Shown here piece by piece: positions 1-6,475 of a DNA stretch of 7,149 nucleotides. The notes under the pieces are model-generated. The model ran no database searches. It had not been told where the DNA came from and was given only the letters and a program-made list of their open reading frames with translations. Origin of the DNA: Lachnospiraceae bacterium (GTDB lineage: Bacteria > Bacillota > Clostridia > Lachnospirales > Lachnospiraceae). Within the stretch, counting starts at the first letter, position 1. Each line of letters opens with the position of its first letter. The position numbers and the translations under genes are program-made. The stretch covers positions 1 to 7,149 of the forward strand of contig JAFTPY010000132.1 in the NCBI GenBank assembly GCA_017463035.1. The letters are read 5' to 3'.

Positions 1-330
1 AAGTCAAACGAAGTCGGCAGTGTGGTGGCTATCGTGGATATTGTGGGTGATACTTACGAGGAAGCTAAAGAAGAAGGGGCAAAGATTACGATTTTAAGTC
101 TTCTCAACATTGCGGTGTGGTTGAGTGCAAACCTCGGCGTAATGAATCTTCTTCCGATTCCGGCATTGGACGGCGGAAAGCTGTTGTTTTGCGTGATTGA
201 AATTGTAAGAGGGAAGCCGGTGGATCGGGAAAAGGAAGGAATGGTACACTTTATCGGCATGATTTTGTTGTTATTGCTGATGGTGTTCCTGATATTTAAC
301 GACGTGAAGAATATCTTTTTTGCAAAGTAG
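1..330 (+). CDS. rseP: RseP/YluC-type site-2 intramembrane zinc metalloprotease, C-terminal part (5' end outside window)
   Basis: This is the last 109 residues of an M50-family membrane protease, which cuts membrane-anchored substrates such as anti-sigma factors within the lipid bilayer. The frame is open from base 1, so the gene begins upstream; the GTG at 22 is internal. Seen: a hydrophobic stretch from visible residue 29 runs into NLLPIPALDGG (residues 49-59). This is the family's C-terminal motif, whose Asp (D57, bases 169-171) is known in the family as the third zinc ligand. After it come IEIVRGKPVDREKEG and a last membrane segment (about 84-99), then a short polar tail and TAG. The HExxH motif and the PDZ domain lie outside the window. 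Known: in Clostridia rseP commonly follows cdsA and dxr and precedes ispG, which matches the downstream genes here. The family call is secure; the natural substrate is unknown. Confidence 0.93.
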   Translation, partial: KSNEVGSVVAIVDIVGDTYEEAKEEGAKITILSLLNIAVWLSANLGVMNLLPIPALDGGKLLFCVIEIVRGKPVDREKEGMVHFIGMILLLLLMVFLIFNDVKNIFFAK

Positions 331-340
331 TGAGAGCTAT

Positions 341-366
341 GGTGGCGAAAATCTGATTTCGCCACC
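341..366 (+). other. Perfect 10-bp inverted repeat (RNA hairpin) between rseP and ispG
   Basis: GGTGGCGAAA (341-350) and TTTCGCCACC (357-366) are perfectly complementary around a 6-base loop. The following bases are TAAATTCGG, so the U-run of an intrinsic terminator is missing. It may be a weak attenuator, an mRNA stability or processing hairpin between the two cistrons, or one copy of a short intergenic palindrome. The hairpin is certain as sequence; its role is inference. Confidence 0.6.
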
Positions 367-409
367 TAAATTCGGATAATAGATAAGAAAACGATACGGA
401 GGTACGGGT

Positions 410-1468
410 ATGGACAGAACACAGACCAGAAAAGTAAACATCGGAAATGTGACAATCGGAGGCGGTTCACCGATTGCGATTCAGTCCATGACCAATACCA
501 AAACCGAAGATGTGGCGGCTACCGTGGCACAGATTAAGGAATTGACGGCGGCAGGCTGTGAAATTATCCGTTGTGCCGTGCCGACCATGGAGGCGGCAAA
601 GGCGCTTGCGGAGATTAAAAAGCAGATTGCGATTCCGCTGGTTGCGGATATTCATTTTGATTATCGCCTTGCCATTGCGGCCATGGAAAACGGTGCAGAT
701 AAAATCCGTATCAATCCGGGAAATATCGGCTCCATGGACCGGGTACGTGAGGTGGCGGAGACCGCAAAGAAATATGGTGTGCCGATTCGTGTGGGCGTAA
801 ACAGCGGTTCTCTGGAGCGTAATCTGGTGGAAAAGTACGGCGGAGTAACTGCGGAAGGCAGTGTGGAAAGCGCTTTGGATAAGGTAGCAATGCTGGAGCA
901 GTTTGATTTTCATGATATTGTTATCAGCATCAAGTCTTCCGATGTATTGATGTGCGTGAAAGCCCATGAGTTGATTGCGAAGCAGACGGATTACCCGCTG
1001 CATGTAGGTATTACGGAGGCCGGAACCATCCGTTCCGGGAATATTAAGTCTTCCTTGGGGCTAGGCATGATTTTATCTCAGGGCATCGGTGATACGATTC
1101 GTGTTTCTTTAACGGCGGCGCCGGTGGAAGAGATTGTGACCGCGAAGTTAATTTTACGTACTTTGGGACTCAGAAGGGGAGGAATCGAAGTGGTATCCTG
1201 CCCGACCTGCGGCAGAACCAAGATTGATTTAATCGGTCTGGCGGAGCAGGTGGAAACCATGGTGGCAGGGTATGATTTGCCGATTAAGGTGGCGGTAATG
1301 GGCTGTGCCGTAAACGGCCCGGGAGAAGCAAAAGAAGCGGATTTAGGGATTGCGGGAGGCAACGGAGAAGGGCTTGTATTCCGCAAGGGAGAAATCGTCC
1401 GCAAGGTACCGGAGAGTGAGTTGCTCTCTGCACTGAGGGAGGAGATTGAGGCGTATGAAGTTATTTGA
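410..1468 (+). CDS. ispG: 4-hydroxy-3-methylbut-2-en-1-yl diphosphate synthase (IspG/GcpE)
   Basis: IspG is the penultimate cytosolic enzyme of the MEP isoprenoid pathway. It reductively opens 2-C-methyl-D-erythritol 2,4-cyclodiphosphate to HMBPP using a [4Fe-4S] cluster and electrons from ferredoxin or flavodoxin. The 352-residue product has the short two-domain bacterial form. Seen: an N-terminal TIM-barrel part with QSMTNT (25-30), VADIHFDYRLA, KIRINPGNIG and VGVNSGSLE, then ISIKSSDV and HVGITEAG, then a C-terminal cluster domain. The cluster ligands expected from the family are all present: C264 and C267 (SCPTCGR), C299 (MGCAVNGPGE) and E306. Spacing from third Cys to Glu is seven residues, as in E. 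coli (C305/E312). The ATG at 410 is preceded by GGAGG (398-402) at 7-base spacing. The 3' end overlaps the polC start by 14 bases. Nothing is broken or missing. Confidence 0.97.
   Translation: MDRTQTRKVNIGNVTIGGGSPIAIQSMTNTKTEDVAATVAQIKELTAAGCEIIRCAVPTMEAAKALAEIKKQIAIPLVADIHFDYRLAIAAMENGADKIRINPGNIGSMDRVREVAETAKKYGVPIRVGVNSGSLERNLVEKYGGVTAEGSVESALDKVAMLEQFDFHDIVISIKSSDVLMCVKAHELIAKQTDYPLHVGITEAGTIRSGNIKSSLGLGMILSQGIGDTIRVSLTAAPVEEIVTAKLILRTLGLRRGGIEVVSCPTCGRTKIDLIGLAEQVETMVAGYDLPIKVAVMGCAVNGPGEAKEADLGIAGGNGEGLVFRKGEIVRKVPESELLSALREEIEAYEVI
1437..1444 (+). promoter_or_regulatory. Shine-Dalgarno sequence of polC, inside the 3' end of ispG
   Basis: GGGAGGAG lies 10 bases before ATG 1455 and decides the polC start. 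The in-frame TTG at 1446 would leave only one base between this site and the start codon, so it is rejected. Because the site and start codon are inside ispG codons, ribosomes finishing ispG at 1468 end within the polC initiation region. Confidence 0.75.
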
Positions 1469-4400
1469 GGTGTTTGATTCTTTGCGGGTTTCGGACGAAT
1501 TACGACGGGGCTTCGGGGAAGTTGAAGTGTTGAAACTGGCAGCTTCCCGTCAGTCGGGCGGAGTGACGGTACATATTGAGAGTCAGCGTTTGCTGGAGTA
1601 TGACAAAGTACGGCAAATGGAAACTATGTTAAATGAGCAATTGTTCAGGGATATGGGCAAAACCGCAGTTCTTGCGGAGCATTATCAGCTGTCCGCCCAA
1701 TATACACCGGCATCTATTTGGGAGCATTATCAGAATACGATTTACGAGGAATTAAGGGCAAAGAGCCGTTTGTATGCAAGTTATTTGAAAAACTCGGAGG
1801 TTACGGTTACGGGACAGGAAATCCATATCCGGACCGAAGATACGTTTATTAATCGTCATATGGGAGAAGAAGTAAAGAGCTGCATTGAGGAGCTCTTTTT
1901 GTCACGCTTTGGGGAGCAGATTCGTGTTATTTGCGAGTTTTTTGAAGCGGAAGCAGAAGAATCCGTAGCAGAAAAACCGGGCTATGAGTTTTATTCGAAA
2001 GAGAAGCTTCGCAGCATGGGAGTAATGCCTACAAAGTCTGATGAGGAAGAAAACAGCGGACAGGATGAAACCGTTGCTGAGAAAACAGCGGAGGGGTCGG
2101 CAACTACGGCAGCCGAAGCAGGTGAAAGTAAAAAGGCAGAGAAACAGCCGGAGAATGCAGCTGCAAAGGGAGCGGATAAGAAAAAGGAAGAAAAAGGCGG
2201 CAAGGCTGACTTTAAGAAGTTTGAGCGGAAGTATACGCCGAAAAAGGAGCTTCCTGACGATCCGGACATTTTCTACGGAAAGCCGTTTGAAGGAGAACTG
2301 AGCCCGATTTCCGACGTGGATGACGGCTTCGGAGATTATGTGCTCCGGGGTAAGATTATTAAGTTTGAGGAAAGGGAGCTTCGAAACGAAAAGCTTTTGT
2401 TTATGTTCCAATTCACCGACTTTACCAATTCCATCGGGGCAAAGATTTTTGTGAAGAAGGATGATGCGGATACTCTTCGTAAGAAGTTAAAGCCGGGCCA
2501 GTTTGTGTTGTTAAAGGGGCAGGTAATGTTTGATACCTATGAAAAGGAAGTGACCGTAGGTGTCATTTACGGTATGAAAACCATTAAGGATTTTACGAAG
2601 AAGCGCATGGATACGGCAGAGCGGAAGCGTATTGAACTTCATGCCCATACAAAGATGAGCGACATGGATGCGGTAGTGGATGCGAAAACGTTGGTAAAGA
2701 CTGCGTTTGAATGGGGAATGCCGGGGATAGCCATTACGGACCACGGCGTGGTACAGGCCTTCCCGGAGGCATGTCATACCATTAACCCGAAGGATTATAA
2801 GGATGATGAAGAAAAGATGCAGCGCGCCAAGGATTTTAAGATTATCTACGGTGTAGAGGCATATCTGGTAGACGACGTATTGGAGCCGGTACGGGACAGC
2901 AAGGGGCAGTCTCTGGACAGCAGTTTTGTTGTGTTTGATATCGAGACCACCGGCTTTGGTGCGGAACGGGACAGAATTATCGAAATCGGCGCGGTAAAGG
3001 TGGAAAACGGCAAAATTACCGACAAATATTCTACCTTTGTCAATCCGAAGGTGCCGATTCCGCCGCGTATCGAGGAACTGACCGGAATTAAGGATTCCAT
3101 GGTGATGGATTCCCCGGAAATCGATGTGATTTTGCCGCAGTTTCTGGAGTTTTGTGCGGGTTGTACGTTGGTTGCCCACAATGCATCCTTTGATACGGGC
3201 TTTATCCGTGCCAATGCGGAGCGTTTGGACTTACCGTACGATTTTACGGTGGTTGACACGGTGGGACTGGCAAGAGCACTGCTTCCGGGCTTGGGACGTT
3301 TCAAGTTGGATACGGTGGCGAGAGAGCTTGGTGTTTCTTTGGAAAACCATCATCGTGCGGTAGACGATGCCAAGGCGACAGCAGATATTTATGTAAAGTT
3401 TTTGGAAATGCTTCGTGAGCGCAAGGTGGCGTCTCTGAATGAGGTGAATGAAGTATGTAAGCCGACGCCGGAAATGATTAAAAAGATGCCGACTTACCAC
3501 GCCATTATTTTATGTCAGAACGAGACGGGACGTATTAATTTATATCGTCTGGTTTCTCTTTCCCATATTGATTATTATGCGAGACGTCCCCGGATTCCGA
3601 AGAGCCTGTTTTTGGAAAACAGAGAAGGACTTTTAATCGGTTCCGCCTGTGAAGCGGGAGAGTTGTATCAGGCAATTTTGCGTGAGTCGCCGCAGAATGA
3701 AATCGATCGTTTGTGTGAGTTTTACGATTATTACGAGATTCAGCCCCTCGGTAACAATGCATTTATGATTGCGGATGAGAAGCATGAAAACATCAGGTCC
3801 GAAGAGGATTTAATCGAAATTAATAAAAAGATTGTGGAACTGGGCGAGCAGTATAATAAGCCGGTTGCGGCCACCTGCGATGTCCATTTCTTAAATCCGG
3901 AGGATGAGGTATACCGCCGCATTATCATGTCCTGTAAGGGCTTTGCCGATGCGGATAACCAGGCTCCGTTATACTTCCGTACCACGGAGGAGATGCTGGA
4001 GGAGTTTTCTTATCTCGGAAAGAAAAAAGCGGAAGAGGTGGTTTTGGATAACCCGGATAAGATTGCGGCGATGATTGAACATGTGTCTCCGATTCATCCG
4101 GACAAGTGTCCGCCGGTCATTGAGGATTCCGATAAGACCCTTCGTAAGATTTGTTACGACAAGGCTCATTCCATGTACGGTGAGAAGCTGCCGGAGATTG
4201 TAGAGACCCGTTTGGAGCATGAGTTGAACTCCATTATCAAAAACGGTTTCGCCGTGATGTATATCATTGCCCAGAAGCTGGTGTGGAAGTCCAATGAGGA
4301 CGGATATCTGGTAGGCTCCCGAGGTTCCGTAGGTTCCTCCTTTGTTGCGACCATGTCCGGTATTACGGAGGTAAATCCGCTGCCGGCCCACTATTATTGT

Positions 4401-6020
4401 ACCGAATGCTTCTTCTCGGATTTTGATTCCGAGGAGGTAAAGGATTGTCAGAAGCGCGGTTTGTCGGGATGCGATATGCCGGACAGAATTTGCCCGAACT
4501 GCGGAAAGCCGCTTACGAAGGACGGTCATGATATTCCCTTTGAAACCTTCCTCGGGTTCTACGGTGACAAGGAGCCGGATATCGACCTGAATTTCTCCGG
4601 TGAATATCAGGCAAAGGCTCACGATTATACGGAGGTTATCTTCGGAAAGGGTCAGACCTTCCGTGCGGGAACCATCGCGACCCTGGCGGAAAAGACGGCT
4701 TACGGTTATGTTTTAAAATATAACGAAGAACACGGAATTGTAATGCGAAAGGCGGAGATAGAGCGGATTGCCTCCGGTTGTGAAGGGGTACGCCGCTCCA
4801 CGGGACAGCATCCGGGCGGTATTATCGTATTACCGATCGGACATGAGATTTATAAGTTTACGCCGGTACAACGTCCGGCAAACGATATGACCACAAAGAC
4901 GGTTACCACCCACTTTGATTACCACTCCATCGACCATAACCTGCTAAAGCTTGATATTCTGGGACACGATGATCCGACCATGATTCGTCGTCTGGAGGAT
5001 TTGACGGGAATCGATGCAAAGCAGATTCCGTTGGATGATAAGAAAGTGATTTCTTTGTTCTCCTCTACGGAGGCGTTGGGGATTACCCCGGACGATATCG
5101 GTGGTTGTGATTTGGGAAGTCTGGGACTTCCGGAGCTTGGAACGCCGTTTGTTATGCAGATGCTTCGTGATACAAAGCCTCAGAGCTTTTCGGACATGAT
5201 TCGTATTTCCGGTTTGTCTCACGGTACGGATGTGTGGTTAAACAACACCCAGACACTGATTCAGGAGGGAAAGTGTACCCTGTCCAATGCGATTTGTACC
5301 CGAGACGATATTATGACTTTCCTGATTTATCAGGGAGTTGAGAACGGTCTTGCTTTCAAAATCATGGAGAGTGTACGAAAGGGTAAAGGTCTGACACCGG
5401 AGATGGAGGAGGCTATGATTGCCCAGGGCGTTCCGGATTGGTATATCTGGTCCTGTAAGCAGATTAAGTACATGTTCCCGAAGGCTCATGCCTGCGCATA
5501 CGTTATGATGGCCTTCCGCGTGGCACACTTTAAGATTTATTATCCGTTGGCGTATTATGCGGCATTCTTCGGTATCCGTGCCAAGGCTTTCAGCTACGAA
5601 ACCATGTGTCTCGGCAAAGAGGTGTTGGAGCGTAACATGAAGGAAATCAAGAAGAAAATGGATACAAAGACCGCTTCTCCGAAGGACGAGGATTCCTACA
5701 ACGATATGAAAATCGTGCAGGAAATGTACGCAAGAGGTTTTGATTTCATGCCGATTGATTTGTTTAAGGCAAAGGCACATGCATTCCAGATTATCGACGG
5801 AAAACTGATGCCGTCCTTTGACAGTATCGACGGTGTGGGTGAAACGGCGGCAGAGCAGATAGAGGAGGCGGCAAAGGACGGCCCGTTCCTGTCTCAGGAC
5901 GATTTCCGTACCCGCTGTAAAATCAGTCAGACCATTGCGGACCAGATGGCGGATTTGGGGCTGTTGGGGGATATTCCGAAGTCGAATCAGATGTCTTTGA
6001 TGGATTTGTTTTCCATGTAG
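1455..6020 (+). CDS. polC: DNA polymerase III alpha subunit, PolC type, with built-in proofreading exonuclease
   Basis: PolC is the main replicative polymerase of low-GC Gram-positives and works at the fork with the beta clamp. Starting at ATG 1455 it has 1521 residues, longer than B. subtilis or S. aureus PolC (about 1437). Domains in order: N-terminal domain (about 1-170); a K/E/A-rich linker (about 195-252) that accounts for much of the extra length; an OB fold (about 295-380); PHP part 1 with HAH 396-398 and TDHG 428-431; an inserted DEDDh 3'-5' exonuclease with D495/E497, D580, H633 and D638; PHP part 2; then the polymerase core. The core has GSRGSVGSSF, a zinc-binding region with C982/C985 and C1013/C1016, PDIDLNF (catalytic D1042, D1044) and KLDILG (D1167). 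A helix-hairpin-helix-like GVGETAAEQI segment is near the end, and the tail QMSLMDLF (1512-1519) fits a beta-clamp-binding motif. Catalytic residues are identified by family alignment from memory. All are intact. Confidence 0.98.
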   Translation: MKLFEVFDSLRVSDELRRGFGEVEVLKLAASRQSGGVTVHIESQRLLEYDKVRQMETMLNEQLFRDMGKTAVLAEHYQLSAQYTPASIWEHYQNTIYEELRAKSRLYASYLKNSEVTVTGQEIHIRTEDTFINRHMGEEVKSCIEELFLSRFGEQIRVICEFFEAEAEESVAEKPGYEFYSKEKLRSMGVMPTKSDEEENSGQDETVAEKTAEGSATTAAEAGESKKAEKQPENAAAKGADKKKEEKGGKADFKKFERKYTPKKELPDDPDIFYGKPFEGELSPISDVDDGFGDYVLRGKIIKFEERELRNEKLLFMFQFTDFTNSIGAKIFVKKDDADTLRKKLKPGQFVLLKGQVMFDTYEKEVTVGVIYGMKTIKDFTKKRMDTAERKRIELHAHTKMSDMDAVVDAKTLVKTAFEWGMPGIAITDHGVVQAFPEACHTINPKDYKDDEEKMQRAKDFKIIYGVEAYLVDDVLEPVRDSKGQSLDSSFVVFDIETTGFGAERDRIIEIGAVKVENGKITDKYSTFVNPKVPIPPRIEELTGIKDSMVMDSPEIDVILPQFLEFCAGCTLVAHNASFDTGFIRANAERLDLPYDFTVVDTVGLARALLPGLGRFKLDTVARELGVSLENHHRAVDDAKATADIYVKFLEMLRERKVASLNEVNEVCKPTPEMIKKMPTYHAIILCQNETGRINLYRLVSLSHIDYYARRPRIPKSLFLENREGLLIGSACEAGELYQAILRESPQNEIDRLCEFYDYYEIQPLGNNAFMIADEKHENIRSEEDLIEINKKIVELGEQYNKPVAATCDVHFLNPEDEVYRRIIMSCKGFADADNQAPLYFRTTEEMLEEFSYLGKKKAEEVVLDNPDKIAAMIEHVSPIHPDKCPPVIEDSDKTLRKICYDKAHSMYGEKLPEIVETRLEHELNSIIKNGFAVMYIIAQKLVWKSNEDGYLVGSRGSVGSSFVATMSGITEVNPLPAHYYCTECFFSDFDSEEVKDCQKRGLSGCDMPDRICPNCGKPLTKDGHDIPFETFLGFYGDKEPDIDLNFSGEYQAKAHDYTEVIFGKGQTFRAGTIATLAEKTAYGYVLKYNEEHGIVMRKAEIERIASGCEGVRRSTGQHPGGIIVLPIGHEIYKFTPVQRPANDMTTKTVTTHFDYHSIDHNLLKLDILGHDDPTMIRRLEDLTGIDAKQIPLDDKKVISLFSSTEALGITPDDIGGCDLGSLGLPELGTPFVMQMLRDTKPQSFSDMIRISGLSHGTDVWLNNTQTLIQEGKCTLSNAICTRDDIMTFLIYQGVENGLAFKIMESVRKGKGLTPEMEEAMIAQGVPDWYIWSCKQIKYMFPKAHACAYVMMAFRVAHFKIYYPLAYYAAFFGIRAKAFSYETMCLGKEVLERNMKEIKKKMDTKTASPKDEDSYNDMKIVQEMYARGFDFMPIDLFKAKAHAFQIIDGKLMPSFDSIDGVGETAAEQIEEAAKDGPFLSQDDFRTRCKISQTIADQMADLGLLGDIPKSNQMSLMDLFSM

Positions 6021-6072
6021 GAGAGCAGTACAGCATGTAGTACCTGTTGGTTTACTGCGAAATTGAAGTGAA

Positions 6073-6101
6073 TTTACAGAAGTTCCAAAAAAGTATATAC
6101 A
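6073..6101 (+). promoter_or_regulatory. Weak candidate sigma-A promoter upstream of the tRNA
   Basis: TTTACA (6073-6078) and TATACA (6096-6101) are 17 bases apart in an AT-rich spacer. The -10 matches the consensus at only 4 of 6 positions. In such AT-rich DNA a match like this can arise by chance. If real, it would give a second, longer tRNA precursor. Confidence 0.25.
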
Positions 6102-6143
6102 ATTAAGTGAATAGTAAAACTTTAAGAAAAAGTAAAAAATAGC

Positions 6144-6172
6144 TTGCAATTTGTGATTACCTGTTGTATAAT
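6144..6172 (+). promoter_or_regulatory. Sigma-A promoter of the tRNA-Glu gene
   Basis: TTGCAA (-35, 6144-6149) and a perfect TATAAT (-10, 6167-6172) are separated by exactly 17 bases. An A-rich tract upstream (6115-6140) could act as an UP element. Predicted transcription starts near 6179-6180, about 9-10 bases before the mature tRNA, typical of stable RNA genes. A 7-base inverted pair, CTTGCAA (6143-6149) and TTGCAAG (6178-6184), brackets the -10; its meaning is unknown. Confidence 0.75.
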
Positions 6173-6188
6173 CTGTTTTGCAAGTTAC

Positions 6189-6260
6189 GGCTCGTTGGTC
6201 AAGCGGTCAAGACGTCGCCCTCTCACGGCGAAAACAGCGGTTCGATTCCGCTACGAGCTG
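6189..6260 (+). tRNA. tRNA-Glu (anticodon CTC)
   Basis: A full 72-base cloverleaf can be folded by hand. Acceptor stem GGCTCGT (6189-6195) pairs with ACGAGCT (6253-6259), with a terminal G1-U72 wobble and discriminator G at 6260. The D arm is GTC/GAC (6198-6200, 6211-6213) around AAGCGGTCAA. The anticodon stem TCGCC/GGCGA (6215-6219, 6227-6231) holds the loop CTCTCAC, giving anticodon CTC at 6222-6224, which reads GAG. The variable loop is four bases, and the T arm AGCGG/CCGCT encloses TTCGATT. CCA is not encoded and must be added by the CCA-adding enzyme. The D arm and the CGCC-CTCTCAC-GGCG anticodon arm resemble the common bacterial tRNA-Glu(TTC) with one anticodon base changed. Identity is strong from anticodon and overall shape. 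Confidence 0.95.
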
Positions 6261-6262
6261 CT

Positions 6263-6279
6263 CTGTATTTTTGATACAG
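6263..6279 (+). other. Small hairpin in the tRNA 3' trailer
   Basis: CTGTAT (6263-6268) and ATACAG (6274-6279) form a perfect 6-bp stem around TTTTG, two bases after the tRNA discriminator. It may mark the trailer for 3' processing or simply precede the terminator. It has no U-run of its own downstream (CCCAACCCC follows), so it is not called a terminator. Confidence 0.4.
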
Positions 6280-6292
6280 CCCAACCCCGAAG

Positions 6293-6320
6293 AAGCACTT
6301 ATGAAAATAAGTGTTTTTTT
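6293..6320 (+). terminator. Intrinsic (Rho-independent) terminator of the tRNA-Glu transcript
   Basis: CACTTAT (6296-6302) pairs perfectly with ATAAGTG (6307-6313) around a GAAA tetraloop, and seven T residues (6314-6320) follow. AAG (6293-6295) can pair further with the first Ts. It lies 33 bases after the tRNA and should end that transcript. The stem is AT-rich, so some read-through towards the downstream gene is possible. Confidence 0.88.
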
Positions 6321-6323
6321 GCG

Positions 6324-6455
6324 TTTTGGCTTAGTGAGCATGCACCGGAACTGCGGAAGCTTACTTCCAAGCAGTTCTGGTGTCATGCGAGCGTGCCTGC
6401 GACCGAGCGACGTTGTCGCGAGGTGCGTAGGCAAAGTGCGAAGCACGAGCCAAAA
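6324..6455 (+). ncRNA. Highly structured 132-base element: closing stem plus three hairpins (putative leader RNA, sRNA or palindromic repeat)
   Basis: I do not recognise this as a named family. Seen directly: TTTTGGCT (6324-6331) is perfectly complementary to AGCCAAAA (6448-6455) and closes the element. Inside are three hairpins. Hairpin A has a 22-bp stem: GCATG/CATGC, CACCGGAACTGC/GCAGTTCTGGTG with one G-U pair, and GGAAG/CTTCC around loop CTTA, with bulges T6383 and A6369-A6370. Hairpin B has GCCTGCG/CGTAGGC, ACC/GGT, a symmetric GA/GA internal loop and GCGAC/GTCGC around GTT, with G6425 bulged. Hairpin C is GTGC-GAA-GCAC (6436-6446). It looks richer in G and C than the AT-rich DNA before it. 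It starts four bases after the tRNA terminator and ends six bases before the methyltransferase Shine-Dalgarno. It could be a cis-regulatory leader, a small RNA, or a MITE-like or palindromic repeat with the closing stem as terminal inverted repeats. The perfect complementarity means the strand is uncertain if it is only a DNA repeat. Confidence 0.6.
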
Positions 6456-6460
6456 TAATA

Positions 6461-6469
6461 GAGGAGGAG
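6461..6469 (+). promoter_or_regulatory. Strong Shine-Dalgarno sequence of the methyltransferase gene
   Basis: GAGGAGGAG lies 6 bases before ATG 6476 and fixes that start. It begins six bases after the closing stem of the structured element. CTTCC (6364-6368) in hairpin A could alternatively pair with GGAGG here using one G-U pair, which would hide the site; this alternative is speculative. Confidence 0.8.
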
Positions 6470-6475
6470 AACACC

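Noticed and set aside
1446..1454. Longer polC start at TTG 1446 (adds three residues)
   Set aside because: The Shine-Dalgarno ends at 1444, leaving one base to the TTG; ATG 1455 has normal spacing and gives the natural start MKLFEVFDSL.
6025..6058. Inverted repeat just after polC as a terminator
   Set aside because: The stem is interrupted, the loop is large and no T-run follows.
5238..6149. 303-codon open frame on the - strand at the 3' end of polC
   Set aside because: It lies almost wholly opposite conserved polC codons, has His/Leu/Arg-rich composition typical of antisense shadows, and shows no recognisable motif.
6143..6184. CTTGCAA/TTGCAAG pair around the -10 as a repressor operator
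   Set aside because: TTGCAA is itself a palindrome and overlaps the -35, so the pairing can be coincidental; there is no nearby regulator to link it to.
6324..6455. CRISPR array or tandem repeat
   Set aside because: The repetition is inverted (hairpins), not evenly spaced direct repeats; recurring GAGC words are too short and irregular.
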